A stretch of 64,000 bases of DNA, taken from Micrococcales bacterium 31B. Lineage in GTDB: Bacteria > Actinomycetota > Actinomycetes > Actinomycetales > Dermabacteraceae. How positions within the stretch are numbered: the first letter of the stretch is position 1; every line of letters begins with the position of its first letter. This document shows positions 1-9,435 of this stretch, one piece after another. The position numbers and the translations under genes are program-made. The stretch covers positions 427,573-491,572 of the forward strand of contig JAFFTF010000001.1 of NCBI GenBank assembly GCA_022803075.1, read 5' to 3'. The notes below the pieces were generated by a model. The model did no database searches and had not been told where the DNA came from. It saw only the letters and a list, made by a program, of their open reading frames with translations.

Positions 1-66
1 CCCGGCGTCCCGCCACTGGGCAAACGTGCAGAGCCTGGCCGGGCCCGACACCCCCGGCGCCCCCGC

Positions 67-1353
67 TTACTCGCAGCCCATGCCGTCTCCATCACGATCT
101 AGCTTCGTGCTGTAGCCCGGCTGGCCCTTGCGAATCGGCGCCGCCCCCGCCTTTCGCACTGCATCGCAATTCTTGTAGTACACAGAACTCGGCGCCTGCT
201 CCACGACGGCAGCGGCGGGCGGCGGCGCGTATGCCGGCTCCGAAGAGACGGGCGCGGCGCTGGTCGGCTGCGGGGCCACGGGGGCCTGCGTCGCCGGGGG
301 AGCGGCAGCCAGCGGTGCGCCAGCCTCCGCCTCGCGCCCGCCAAGCGGAGCGGTGCCCGCATCCTCCACCACGCGCCCACCGTCACAGGCGCTGAGAATG
401 CGGACCATGGCGTCCTTCTCGGCCGCCGTCACCGCGAGGCCGTACTTGCTCTTCACGGCGATCTGGCGCGAGACGTACTCACAGCGGAACGCCGTGTTGC
501 GCGGCAGCCACGTGGCGGCGTCGCCGTCGCCCTTTTGCTGATTCGACGGGCCGTCGACCGCGAGGAGGTTCAGCGGGTCGGAGCCGAACTGAGCTCGCGT
601 GCCCGCATCCCACTGCTGCGCGCCCATCTGCCACGCGTTCGACAGCGAGACGACGTGGTCGATCTGCACCGCGGTGCTCGTCTCGCTGCCGCGCACGAAC
701 GGAATGGTCGCGCCCGTGTAGGGGTCGTTCAGCGTGCCCGTGAGCACGAGGCAGCCCCGGGTGCCAGCCTTGAGGGTGAACTCGGTGAGGTCGCGGCGCA
801 GGGTGTCATTGCGGGCGTCGCAACCATTGCGGTCCGTGTCGGTCCAGATGGCAAAGAGGGCCCGGTCGTAACCGGTGCGTGCCGCGCGGCCCTTCACGGC
901 GAGCGGCGCGAGCTGCGCGAGGGCCGTGCCCGCCCGCGAATCCGAACCGGACGCCCCGCCCCCTCCCCCCGCACCCCCGGCGCTGGCTGCGTCCGAGTTG
1001 GGGGTGGGTGCTGGCGTCAGAGTCGCGGCGGGACCACTCGTCACCTCCGCACTTGGTGTCTCACGCGCGGGCGCCGGGGTGGTGGGGTCGGCGCTCGGGG
1101 TTGCGCTGGTGGTGGGGTCGGCGCTCGGGGCCGCGCTGGCCGTGGGGGCCGAACTTGCTGCCCCATCGGGGGTCGCGCCCGCGGTGGAGGAGGCGGGTTC
1201 GGCGGGCGCCGCGGCGGTCGAGCTGTCTCCGCACTGGGCAATCAAGACGAGGGCGGCTACGGTGCCGCCGATCCACGCCAGTGCGCGCCTCTTCTTGTGG
1301 GTCGGCTTCGACTTCGTAAAAGCGGGCGAGGTTGGGCTGGTGCGACGTGCCAC
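67..1353 (-). CDS. Secreted/anchored HNH (DUF1524-type) nuclease with C-terminal Excalibur domain
   Basis: Predicted extracytoplasmic nuclease, 428 residues from the GTG at 1353. This start is chosen because AAGGA lies six bases upstream; an in-frame ATG at 1425 lacks a comparable site. After a basic N-terminus (KKRR) comes a hydrophobic segment ending at a Cys that is a poor lipobox (Gln at -1), then about 110 residues rich in Ser, Thr, Pro and Ala. The core carries the DUF1524/HNH signature: IDHVVSLSNAW, then NLLAVDGPSNQQKGD. The last 35 residues match the Excalibur calcium-binding motif (DRDGDGMGCE, with a paired Cys near YYKNCDAV). DUF1524 plus Excalibur is a known actinobacterial architecture. 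Substrate is unknown; scavenging or processing of extracellular DNA is inference. Confidence 0.85.
   Translation of the reverse strand: MARRTSPTSPAFTKSKPTHKKRRALAWIGGTVAALVLIAQCGDSSTAAAPAEPASSTAGATPDGAASSAPTASAAPSADPTTSATPSADPTTPAPARETPSAEVTSGPAATLTPAPTPNSDAASAGGAGGGGGASGSDSRAGTALAQLAPLAVKGRAARTGYDRALFAIWTDTDRNGCDARNDTLRRDLTEFTLKAGTRGCLVLTGTLNDPYTGATIPFVRGSETSTAVQIDHVVSLSNAWQMGAQQWDAGTRAQFGSDPLNLLAVDGPSNQQKGDGDAATWLPRNTAFRCEYVSRQIAVKSKYGLAVTAAEKDAMVRILSACDGGRVVEDAGTAPLGGREAEAGAPLAAAPPATQAPVAPQPTSAAPVSSEPAYAPPPAAAVVEQAPSSVYYKNCDAVRKAGAAPIRKGQPGYSTKLDRDGDGMGCE
1079..1138. repeat. 30-bp direct repeat, two copies, within the HNH gene
   Basis: Two adjacent 30-bp units (1079-1108 and 1109-1138) differ at only two bases. 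Read on the minus strand they encode two ten-residue units of the type SADPTTSATP in the low-complexity linker after the membrane segment. Confidence 0.8.
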
Positions 1354-1714
1354 TCGGAGTCCTTGGGCGGAGGGGAAGGGGTAAGGTTGCCAAGCGCGAC
1401 CTGCGTGAGCCACGGTGCAGCGCACTGCATATCAACCTACTGCCTCCATAATAAAGTGGTACGGGCGTTTGGCAACACCAAAACGCCCGCGCAACTTATA
1501 GAAATGGGTTCCGTTTTGGCGCGACCCGGCCGTGGCCTGGTGCTCCAAGTCGCCGTTCATGTGGAAATCGCGGTAGTTGCGGGGCCGGTGGGACTCGCCA
1601 ACCCCCCGCGTTGCCGCTCGAAGCGGCGCGAGCGCGACAACCCGCCAAGCGGGTGCGCCGCCCGGTAAAGATACGGGCGCCGGGCGACGGCACGGTTGCG
1701 CCTAAGATGGGCGC
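1354..1714. other. 361-base divergent intergenic region with a strong inverted repeat
   Basis: Lies between the divergently transcribed HNH gene and ndk. It contains a 28-base inverted repeat at 1462-1489 (arms CGGGCGTTTGG and CCAAAACGCCCG, five-base loop, one bulged A) in a locally AT-rich patch (ATAATAAAGTGG just before it). The rest shows no coding signal. The repeat cannot terminate either neighbour because both genes point away from it. Confidence 0.6.
1703..1708 (+). promoter_or_regulatory. -10 element TAAGAT of a probable leaderless ndk promoter
   Basis: TAAGAT ends six bases before the ndk ATG, and no Shine-Dalgarno sequence is visible between them. This TANNNT-N6-ATG spacing is what is known for leaderless transcripts in actinobacteria. 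No convincing -35 is seen. Confidence 0.5.
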
Positions 1715-2137
1715 ATGAGCATTGAACGCACCCTGATCCTGATCAAGCCCGACGGTGTCCGTCGCGGCCTCACCGGCCTGATCCTCGCTCGCATCGAGGC
1801 GAAGGGCTACAGCGTCGTCGCCCTCGAACAGCGCGCAGCTACGCCCGAACTGCTCGCGCAGCACTACGCCGAGCACGAGGGCAAACCGTTCTACGAGCCC
1901 CTGGTCGAGTTCATGCTCTCGGGCCCGCTCGTCGCGATCGTGGCCGAGGGCCAGCGTGTCATCGAGGGATTCCGCTCCCTCGCGGGCACGACCGACCCGA
2001 CCTCGGCGGCGCCCGGCACGATCCGCGGCGACCTGGGCCGCGACTGGGGCCTGAAGGTGGCCCAGAATCTCGTGCATGGTTCCGATTCCCCCGAATCCGC
2101 CGCCCGCGAGATCGGCCTGTGGTTCCCGAACCTCTAA
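1715..2137 (+). CDS. ndk: Nucleoside diphosphate kinase
   Basis: Transfers the gamma phosphate of ATP to nucleoside diphosphates through a phosphohistidine, balancing NTP and dNTP pools in the cytoplasm. The 140-residue length is normal. Family landmarks are ERTLILIKPDGVRRG at the N-terminus and NLVHGSDSPESA near the end, where His121 is the phosphorylated residue. The ATG is preceded by a -10-like hexamer and not by a ribosome binding site, so the mRNA is probably leaderless. The gene stands alone before smc; 105 bases of palindromic sequence separate them. Confidence 0.97.
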   Translation: MSIERTLILIKPDGVRRGLTGLILARIEAKGYSVVALEQRAATPELLAQHYAEHEGKPFYEPLVEFMLSGPLVAIVAEGQRVIEGFRSLAGTTDPTSAAPGTIRGDLGRDWGLKVAQNLVHGSDSPESAAREIGLWFPNL

Positions 2138-2145
2138 TTTTCTAG

Positions 2146-2217
2146 CGGACGCCCGCCGGGCCCGGCGGGCCGCGCAGCCCGCGCTGGCTGCGCAACCAAC
2201 TGGGGCCCGGGCGTCCG
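2146..2217. other. Nested palindromes between ndk and smc
   Basis: A perfect 20-bp palindrome (2151-2170), a perfect 8-bp hairpin (GCGCAGCC at 2172-2179 with GGCTGCGC at 2186-2193), and a 10-bp outer stem (2146-2155 with 2208-2217) occupy most of the 105-base gap. There is no T-run after them on the plus strand. It probably terminates or protects ndk mRNA, or forms the smc leader. Confidence 0.65.
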
Positions 2218-2242
2218 GCCTGACAACTCACCACCGAAACAC

Positions 2243-5200
2243 GTGTATCTCAAGACCCTCACCCTGCGCGGCTTCAAGTCGTTCGCCTCGGCCACCACGC
2301 TGCATTTCGAGCCCGGCATTACCGCGGTCGTCGGACCCAACGGCTCGGGCAAGTCGAACGTGGTGGATGCGCTCGCGTGGGTGATGGGGGAGCAGGGCGC
2401 CAAGTCGCTGCGCGGCGGCAAAATGGAGGACGTCATCTTCGCGGGGACGTCGGGTCGCGCCCCGCTCGGTCGCGCCGAGGTGGCCCTCACCATCGACAAC
2501 TCGGACGGCGTGCTGCCGATCGATTACACCGAGGTGACCATCTCCCGCACGATGTTTCGCGGGGGGTCGAGCGAGTACGCGATCAACGGCAGCCAGGTGC
2601 GCCTGCTCGATGTGCAAGAGCTGCTGAGCGATTCGGGCCTCGGCAAAGAGATGCACGTCATCGTCGGGCAGGGTCGCCTCGACGCGATCTTGCAGGCGAC
2701 CCCCGAGGAGCGCCGCGGCTTCATCGAGGAGGCGGCGGGCGTGCTCAAGCACCGGCGTCGCCGCGAGAAGGCCGTGCGCAAGCTCGACTCCATGCAGGGC
2801 AATTGGCATCGCCTCAACGATCTCGCGGGCGAGATGCGCCGCCAGCTCGGCCCCCTCTCGCGGCAGGCCGCGGCGGCGCAGCGTGCGATGCGAGTGCAGG
2901 CCGAGGTTCGCGATGCCAAGGCTCGGTTGCTCGCCGATGACCTGGCCCAGGCGTCGGCCCGATTGCAACAGTCTCAGGCCGATGACTCGGCCCTGCAGCG
3001 GCGGCTCGCCGCAGCCGAAGCGCGCCACGCGACGCTCAGTGCAGACCTGGCCGCAGCCGAGAGCGTGCAGCGGGGGGCGAGCCCCCGTGCCGCGCGAGCG
3101 ACGGCGACGTTTCACGCCCTCGACGCGCTGGCGGAGCGACTGCGCGGCACCCAAAACGTGGCGACGGAACGCGCCCGACTCCTGCATTCGCGGCAGGCCA
3201 CGCTGCCGCAGCGCCTGGAGCGCGACCCCGCGGTGCTCGAGGCGAACCTCGAACGCGCCCAGGCCGAGGCGGCGGCCGCGACGGTCGAGTTGGAGACGCT
3301 GCTGTCAAGGCTTGCGCAGGTCAGCGCCGAACGGGAGGCCGCCGAGGCCGCGCACCGCGCCGAAGACAAGCGGGTCTCCGCGATGCAGCGGGCCGAGGCG
3401 GATCGCCGCGAGCGGGTGGCTCAGCTGGCGGGCAAGGTCGCGGCGCGTACCTCGCGGGTCGAGGCCACCGAGGCCGAAATTGAGCGGCTCGGCAGCATCG
3501 TGGCCGATGCCGAGCAACGGGCGGCCGCGGCGTCCGCAGATTTCGAACGACTGCGTGCAGAGGTGGAGCAGGTCGCCCCGCAGGATGCCTCGCGTGAGGC
3601 TGCCTACGAGACGGCGGCGCTCGAGCTCGAGACCTTGAGCGCTCAGATCGAGCAACTCGGCCGCGAGGAGCGCGCGTGCCACGCCGACACCGCGACGCTC
3701 GCGGCCCGCAAGGCGGCGCTCGAGCGTTCGCTTGCCCGCAAGGACGCGGCGCAGGTGGTGCTCGACGCGGCCGAGCGCGCGCGGTCCGGGCGGGGTGACG
3801 CGACGCTCGCGGGGGTGCTCGGGCCGCTCGCGCAATTTGCCCGCGTCGAACCCGGCTACGAGACCGCGGTCGCAGCGGCGCTCGCGAACTACGCCAATGC
3901 CATCGTCGTGGAATCCCCCGAGACTGCAGCCGCGGCCATCGGTCACGCGCGCGAGCACGAGCAGGGCCAGGTGTCCATGCTGCTGGCGGGGCCAGAGGGG
4001 TCGGACGCCGCGTGCCTCCCTGGCACCGACCCCACCGCACCCGCCATCCCAGACCTGCCCGCGACCCCAGACCTGCCCGGCGCGACCGCGGCCCTCGCCG
4101 TGGTGACGATCGCCCCAGCACTCGCACAGACCCTCGCGGCGCTCCTGGCCGACGTCGTAATCGTGGACGACGTCTTGAGCGCGGCCCGTGTGGTCCGCGA
4201 GCACCCCACGTTGACGGTGGTGACCCTCGATGGGGCGCTCCTTTCGGTACGGTCGGCGCAGGGCGGTTCGCTCAGCGCGCCGACACTCTTAGAGATCGCG
4301 GCCGAGGTTGACCAGGCCGACCGCGAACTTCAGCGCGCCCACACCGCCGAGATCGCCGTGCAAGAACGACTCGCGACCCTTACCCAGCGCCACAAGGAAC
4401 AACAGGTCGACGTCAATAACGCGCTAGATGAACTCCGTCAACACGACGCCGAGCACGCCGAACGCTCGCGGGTGCTGGCCGAGGGTGGCGCCGTGGCGCG
4501 CGCGGCGCAGGCGGAGGCCGAGCGGGCGACGACGAGACTGGGCCAGGCGCGCGAGGCACACGCGCGCGAGGTCGCGCAGTGCGTCGAGGCGGAGGCCGCG
4601 CACGCGGCGGCCGTCGAGACGGCGGCGGCCGAGTCGCTGGGCGACATTGAGGACGATCGCCATGTGCTCGCGGAGCGGGCTTCAGGCGCCCGTGCCGCGG
4701 AGACCGAGGCGAGGCTCGCCCTGCGCACGGCGGAGGAGCGCGCCCGCTCCACGGAACAGCGGGTCGGCGCCATGCGCAACACCCTGCGACAAGAAATGCT
4801 GCTGCGGAATGCGGCCGCGGCGCAGGCCGAGCGCACGGCGCGCCAGATAGTCACCGCGGAGCGGGTCGCGGGTGCGGCGGCCGAGGTGCTCGACGCGCTG
4901 CGGCTCTCGCTCGCGGCCGCCGAAGGTGAACGCGCCGAGGCACTCGCGGAGCAAACTGCCGCAGACGCCTACGTGTCCACGTTGCGGGACGAACATCGAG
5001 GACTCAGCGAAGAAATTTCGCAGCTGAGCAGCGTGGCCCATCGCGACGAGCTGGCGCGGGCGGAGTTGCGCATGAGATTCGCGCAGCTCGAGGAACACGC
5101 GCATTCACAATTCGGAGTCGGCGCGGATGCCCTCGTTGACGAGTTCGGACCGCACCTGCCGGTGCCCTCGACCGACCCGGACGCGACGCCCAACGAGGCC

Positions 5201-5878
5201 CGCCCGTACGTGCGCGCCGAGCAGGAGGCGCGGCTGCAACGGGCCGAACGCGACCTCGCGCGCATCGGCACGGTCAACCCCCTCGCGCTCGAAGAGTTCA
5301 CCGCCATGGAGGAACGCCACCAGTACCTCACCGGGCAGCTCGAAGACCTGCAAAAGTCGCGTCTGGATCTCGAAGAGATCATCGCAGAGATCGATCGCCA
5401 GGTGCAGGAGGTGTTTGCCGCAGCGTTTGCCGATACCGCGCGCGAGTTCGTCGGTGTGTTCGAGCGCTTGTTCCCCGGCGGCGCGGGGTCGTTAATCTTG
5501 ACCGACCCCGAGAACATGCTGACCACGGGCATCGAGGTGGAGGCCCGCCCCGCCGGCAAGCGAGTGAAGCGGCTCAGCCTGCTGAGCGGAGGCGAACGCT
5601 CACTGGCGGCCGTCGCGATCCTCGTCGCGATCTTTAAGGCCCGACCGAGCCCGTTCTATGTGATGGATGAAGTGGAGGCGGCCCTCGATGATGTCAATCT
5701 GGGTCGCCTGATCGGCATCTTCAAGGAGCTGCAAGAATCCTCACAGCTGATCGTCATCACCCACCAGAAGCGCACCATGGAGGTCGCCGACGCGCTCTAT
5801 GGAGTCACGATGCAACGCGACGGCATCTCGGCCGTCATCTCGCAGCGCATCGCGAGCCGCGCCGAGGCCGAGCAGTAA
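2243..5878 (+). CDS. smc: Chromosome segregation ATPase SMC
   Basis: Forms the ring of the SMC-ScpAB condensin, which organises and segregates the chromosome. The 1211 residues show the full layout: N-terminal ATPase half with Walker A GPNGSGKS (residues 31-38), a first coiled coil, a hinge at about residues 520-660 (starting near GVLGPLAQFARVEPGYE), a second coiled coil, and a C-terminal half with the ABC signature LSLLSGGERSL and Walker B FYVMDEVEAALDD. The hinge carries a Pro/Asp-rich insert (PDLPATPDLPG). The start is a GTG with no clear Shine-Dalgarno upstream, but YLKTLTLRGFKSF directly after it is the conserved SMC N-terminus. Usual actinobacterial upstream neighbours rnc and mutM are absent; ndk is there instead. 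Confidence 0.98.
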   Translation: MYLKTLTLRGFKSFASATTLHFEPGITAVVGPNGSGKSNVVDALAWVMGEQGAKSLRGGKMEDVIFAGTSGRAPLGRAEVALTIDNSDGVLPIDYTEVTISRTMFRGGSSEYAINGSQVRLLDVQELLSDSGLGKEMHVIVGQGRLDAILQATPEERRGFIEEAAGVLKHRRRREKAVRKLDSMQGNWHRLNDLAGEMRRQLGPLSRQAAAAQRAMRVQAEVRDAKARLLADDLAQASARLQQSQADDSALQRRLAAAEARHATLSADLAAAESVQRGASPRAARATATFHALDALAERLRGTQNVATERARLLHSRQATLPQRLERDPAVLEANLERAQAEAAAATVELETLLSRLAQVSAEREAAEAAHRAEDKRVSAMQRAEADRRERVAQLAGKVAARTSRVEATEAEIERLGSIVADAEQRAAAASADFERLRAEVEQVAPQDASREAAYETAALELETLSAQIEQLGREERACHADTATLAARKAALERSLARKDAAQVVLDAAERARSGRGDATLAGVLGPLAQFARVEPGYETAVAAALANYANAIVVESPETAAAAIGHAREHEQGQVSMLLAGPEGSDAACLPGTDPTAPAIPDLPATPDLPGATAALAVVTIAPALAQTLAALLADVVIVDDVLSAARVVREHPTLTVVTLDGALLSVRSAQGGSLSAPTLLEIAAEVDQADRELQRAHTAEIAVQERLATLTQRHKEQQVDVNNALDELRQHDAEHAERSRVLAEGGAVARAAQAEAERATTRLGQAREAHAREVAQCVEAEAAHAAAVETAAAESLGDIEDDRHVLAERASGARAAETEARLALRTAEERARSTEQRVGAMRNTLRQEMLLRNAAAAQAERTARQIVTAERVAGAAAEVLDALRLSLAAAEGERAEALAEQTAADAYVSTLRDEHRGLSEEISQLSSVAHRDELARAELRMRFAQLEEHAHSQFGVGADALVDEFGPHLPVPSTDPDATPNEARPYVRAEQEARLQRAERDLARIGTVNPLALEEFTAMEERHQYLTGQLEDLQKSRLDLEEIIAEIDRQVQEVFAAAFADTAREFVGVFERLFPGGAGSLILTDPENMLTTGIEVEARPAGKRVKRLSLLSGGERSLAAVAILVAIFKARPSPFYVMDEVEAALDDVNLGRLIGIFKELQESSQLIVITHQKRTMEVADALYGVTMQRDGISAVISQRIASRAEAEQ

Positions 5879-6086
5879 GCCCGGCTCCGCTCAGTCCCGC
5901 CGCGCGACCACCGCAATCCAAAAGCCAACTGGTGCAGCTGCCCTTTGCGGTGTCCCCATCGCGGCGGCGAGGACCGCTCGACACGAGTCGGCGGGGCGGT
6001 GCCGCGGCGGGGTGTGGTTTTTACTACAAATGCATTTAGTGAGGTTCGTTAGGGCAAGTTTCAAATTGCGCGAGGGTCAAGAACCG

Positions 6087-6293
6087 ATGAAGATAGGTGG
6101 CATGACCACCCTCATTGTTTTCGCCATTGTGTGCTTGGGCCTCTCGGTTTTGATCGTCGCCGGCATCGCGTTGTCGAGCATCAATCGGGGCGAGGCCGTG
6201 TTCAACGACCACCGGATTCCTCGCAAGGCCCGACGCGTCACCGAGACGGACGAACTGTTCGCGGCCGACACGGCCGACTCCGGCCTGAAGTAG
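6087..6293 (+). CDS. Small single-pass membrane protein, unknown function
   Basis: A 68-residue protein with one hydrophobic helix (about residues 7-31) followed by a charged tail (INRGEAVFNDHRIPRKARRVTETDE). The ATG at 6087 has AGGG ten bases upstream; an ATG at 6102 (63 residues) is possible. It sits between smc and ftsY. An AT-rich patch at 6015-6035 could hold its promoter. I do not recognise a named family. The Lys/Arg-rich juxtamembrane part suggests an N-out, C-in orientation. Confidence 0.65.
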   Translation: MKIGGMTTLIVFAIVCLGLSVLIVAGIALSSINRGEAVFNDHRIPRKARRVTETDELFAADTADSGLK

Positions 6294-6417
6294 CCAAACC
6301 GGCCCCCGCGCGTCCGCTACCCTCACGTACCGGCCGCTGCCCACGGGCCACCGGGGCGTCCGTCGCCGCCCATGAAATCGCGCCCGGATCGCACCCGCAA
6401 CCTGGTTAGATGGTGGC

Positions 6418-7614
6418 GTGGAGACGTTCCAAAATACCTATTACCTCATCATCGCCGGCCTCGTGCTGCTCGCGGTCGTCGCGACTATTGGCGTGGGGCT
6501 CTATCGCCGCCGCTCGGCGCGCGAACTCGAAGCCACCTTGCGCGAGTCGCTGCCCAGTACTAGTGGGGATTCCTTCGCGGACGACGTGGCCGCCATCGGC
6601 AGCGCGCAGCCCGCTGACGCCGAACCCAACGCGCCGCCCGCCCCCACCCTCACGATCGAACGACCCGAATCGCTCGCGGGGCGCATGGTGCGCCTGCGCG
6701 CCCGCCTCGCGCGCGGCAATGCCTTCGGCCGCGGCCTGCTCAGCCTGCTCAGCAAGGACCGCATCGACGAAGAGACCTGGGACGAGATCGAAGAGACGCT
6801 CTTGCTCGCCGACATCGGGGCCGACGCCACCGACGAACTCATGGCGGTGCTGCGCGATCGCGTGCGCGTCATGGCCACGCACGAGCCCGAGCAGGTGCGA
6901 GCCATGCTGAGCGAAGAGCTCCTGCGCATCATCGACCCGTCGCTCGATCGCAGTATTGCGAGCGACCCCGTGCTGAACGACGCCGGCGAGACCGTGCCGA
7001 GCGTCATCATGATGGTCGGCGTCAACGGCACCGGCAAGACCACCACGTGCGGCAAGCTCGCCCGCGTGCTGGTCGCTCAAGATAAGGACGTCGTACTCGG
7101 GGCGGCCGATACGTTCCGCGCCGCCGCGGCGGAGCAGCTCGCGACCTGGGGCGAGCGCGTGGGCGTCGTCACCGTGCGCTCCGACAAGGACGGCGCCGAC
7201 CCCGCGTCCGTAGCCTTCGATGCCGTCAAGACCGGTGTCGACGAGGGCGCCGATGTCGTTCTGGTCGACACCGCGGGTCGACTGCAAAACAAGGCCGGTC
7301 TGATGGATGAGCTCAGTAAGGTCAAGCGCGTCGCCACGAAGGCGCTCGGCGGGGCCGAGATGCAGGAGGTGCTGCTCGTGCTTGACGCGACAACGGGCCA
7401 AAACGGCCTGCGTCAGGCCGCCGTGTTCTCCGAGGCGGTGCAGATCACGGGCATCGTGCTGACGAAGCTCGACGGCACCGCCAAGGGCGGAATCGTCGTA
7501 GCGGTGCAGCACACCCTCGGCGTGCCCGTCAAACTCGTCGGCCTCGGCGAGGGCGTCGACGACCTCGCGCCCTTCGACCCGAAAGAATTCGTCAACGCTC
7601 TGATCAGCGGCTAA
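6418..7614 (+). CDS. ftsY: Signal recognition particle receptor FtsY
   Basis: GTPase that docks the SRP-ribosome complex at the membrane; partner of Ffh encoded at 11.4 kb. The 398 residues begin with a transmembrane helix (about residues 8-30, then RRR), the membrane-anchored form common in actinobacteria. A short acidic/proline linker leads to the NG domain: Walker A GVNGTGKTTT, DTAGRLQNK (G3) and TKLDGTAKGG (G4/G5). The GTG start has no Shine-Dalgarno; TTAGAT six bases upstream could be a weak -10 of a leaderless mRNA. A strong intrinsic terminator follows. Confidence 0.97.
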   Translation: METFQNTYYLIIAGLVLLAVVATIGVGLYRRRSARELEATLRESLPSTSGDSFADDVAAIGSAQPADAEPNAPPAPTLTIERPESLAGRMVRLRARLARGNAFGRGLLSLLSKDRIDEETWDEIEETLLLADIGADATDELMAVLRDRVRVMATHEPEQVRAMLSEELLRIIDPSLDRSIASDPVLNDAGETVPSVIMMVGVNGTGKTTTCGKLARVLVAQDKDVVLGAADTFRAAAAEQLATWGERVGVVTVRSDKDGADPASVAFDAVKTGVDEGADVVLVDTAGRLQNKAGLMDELSKVKRVATKALGGAEMQEVLLVLDATTGQNGLRQAAVFSEAVQITGIVLTKLDGTAKGGIVVAVQHTLGVPVKLVGLGEGVDDLAPFDPKEFVNALISG

Positions 7615-7636
7615 AGACCGCCGCGGCGGAGACGCC

Positions 7637-7686
7637 AGGGCCCCCGGGCGGCTGTGTTCCACAGTCGTAACCTGGGGGCCCTTTTT
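7637..7686 (+). terminator. Rho-independent terminator after ftsY
   Basis: A perfect 9-bp stem (AGGGCCCCC with GGGGGCCCT) encloses a loop with its own CTGTG/CACAG helix, followed by five T residues. It ends exactly where the GlnR-type operator begins. Confidence 0.85.
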
Positions 7687-7724
7687 GTAACGTGGTCGAA
7701 ACACGCGGCACGACCGCACGAAAT
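7687..7724 (+). promoter_or_regulatory. Two-unit GlnR-type nitrogen operator upstream of amtB
   Basis: The known actinobacterial GlnR box is gTnAC-N6-GaAAc, often repeated after six bases. Here GTAAC (7687-7691) and GAAAC (7698-7702) form a perfect first unit with six bases between. Six bases later come CACGA (7709-7713, weak) and GAAAT (7720-7724, four of five), again with six-base spacers. The four half-sites keep an 11-base period, the expected phasing for two dimers on one face. It lies about 50 bases before the amtB start. Confidence 0.75.
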
Positions 7725-7772
7725 CCTGCGCGCGCACACTCGAAGCATCGGACGTGACGTAAAGGAGTCACC

Positions 7773-9415
<1,643 letters not shown>

Positions 9416-9435
9416 GAGACCTGCGGTGCCATTCG

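Noticed and set aside
1462-1489. Hairpin as an intrinsic terminator
   Set aside because: No T-run follows on either strand, and both neighbouring genes are transcribed away from it.
6035-6065. DtxR iron box in the AT-rich patch after smc
   Set aside because: Only one half resembles TTAGG-type sequence; symmetry is missing.
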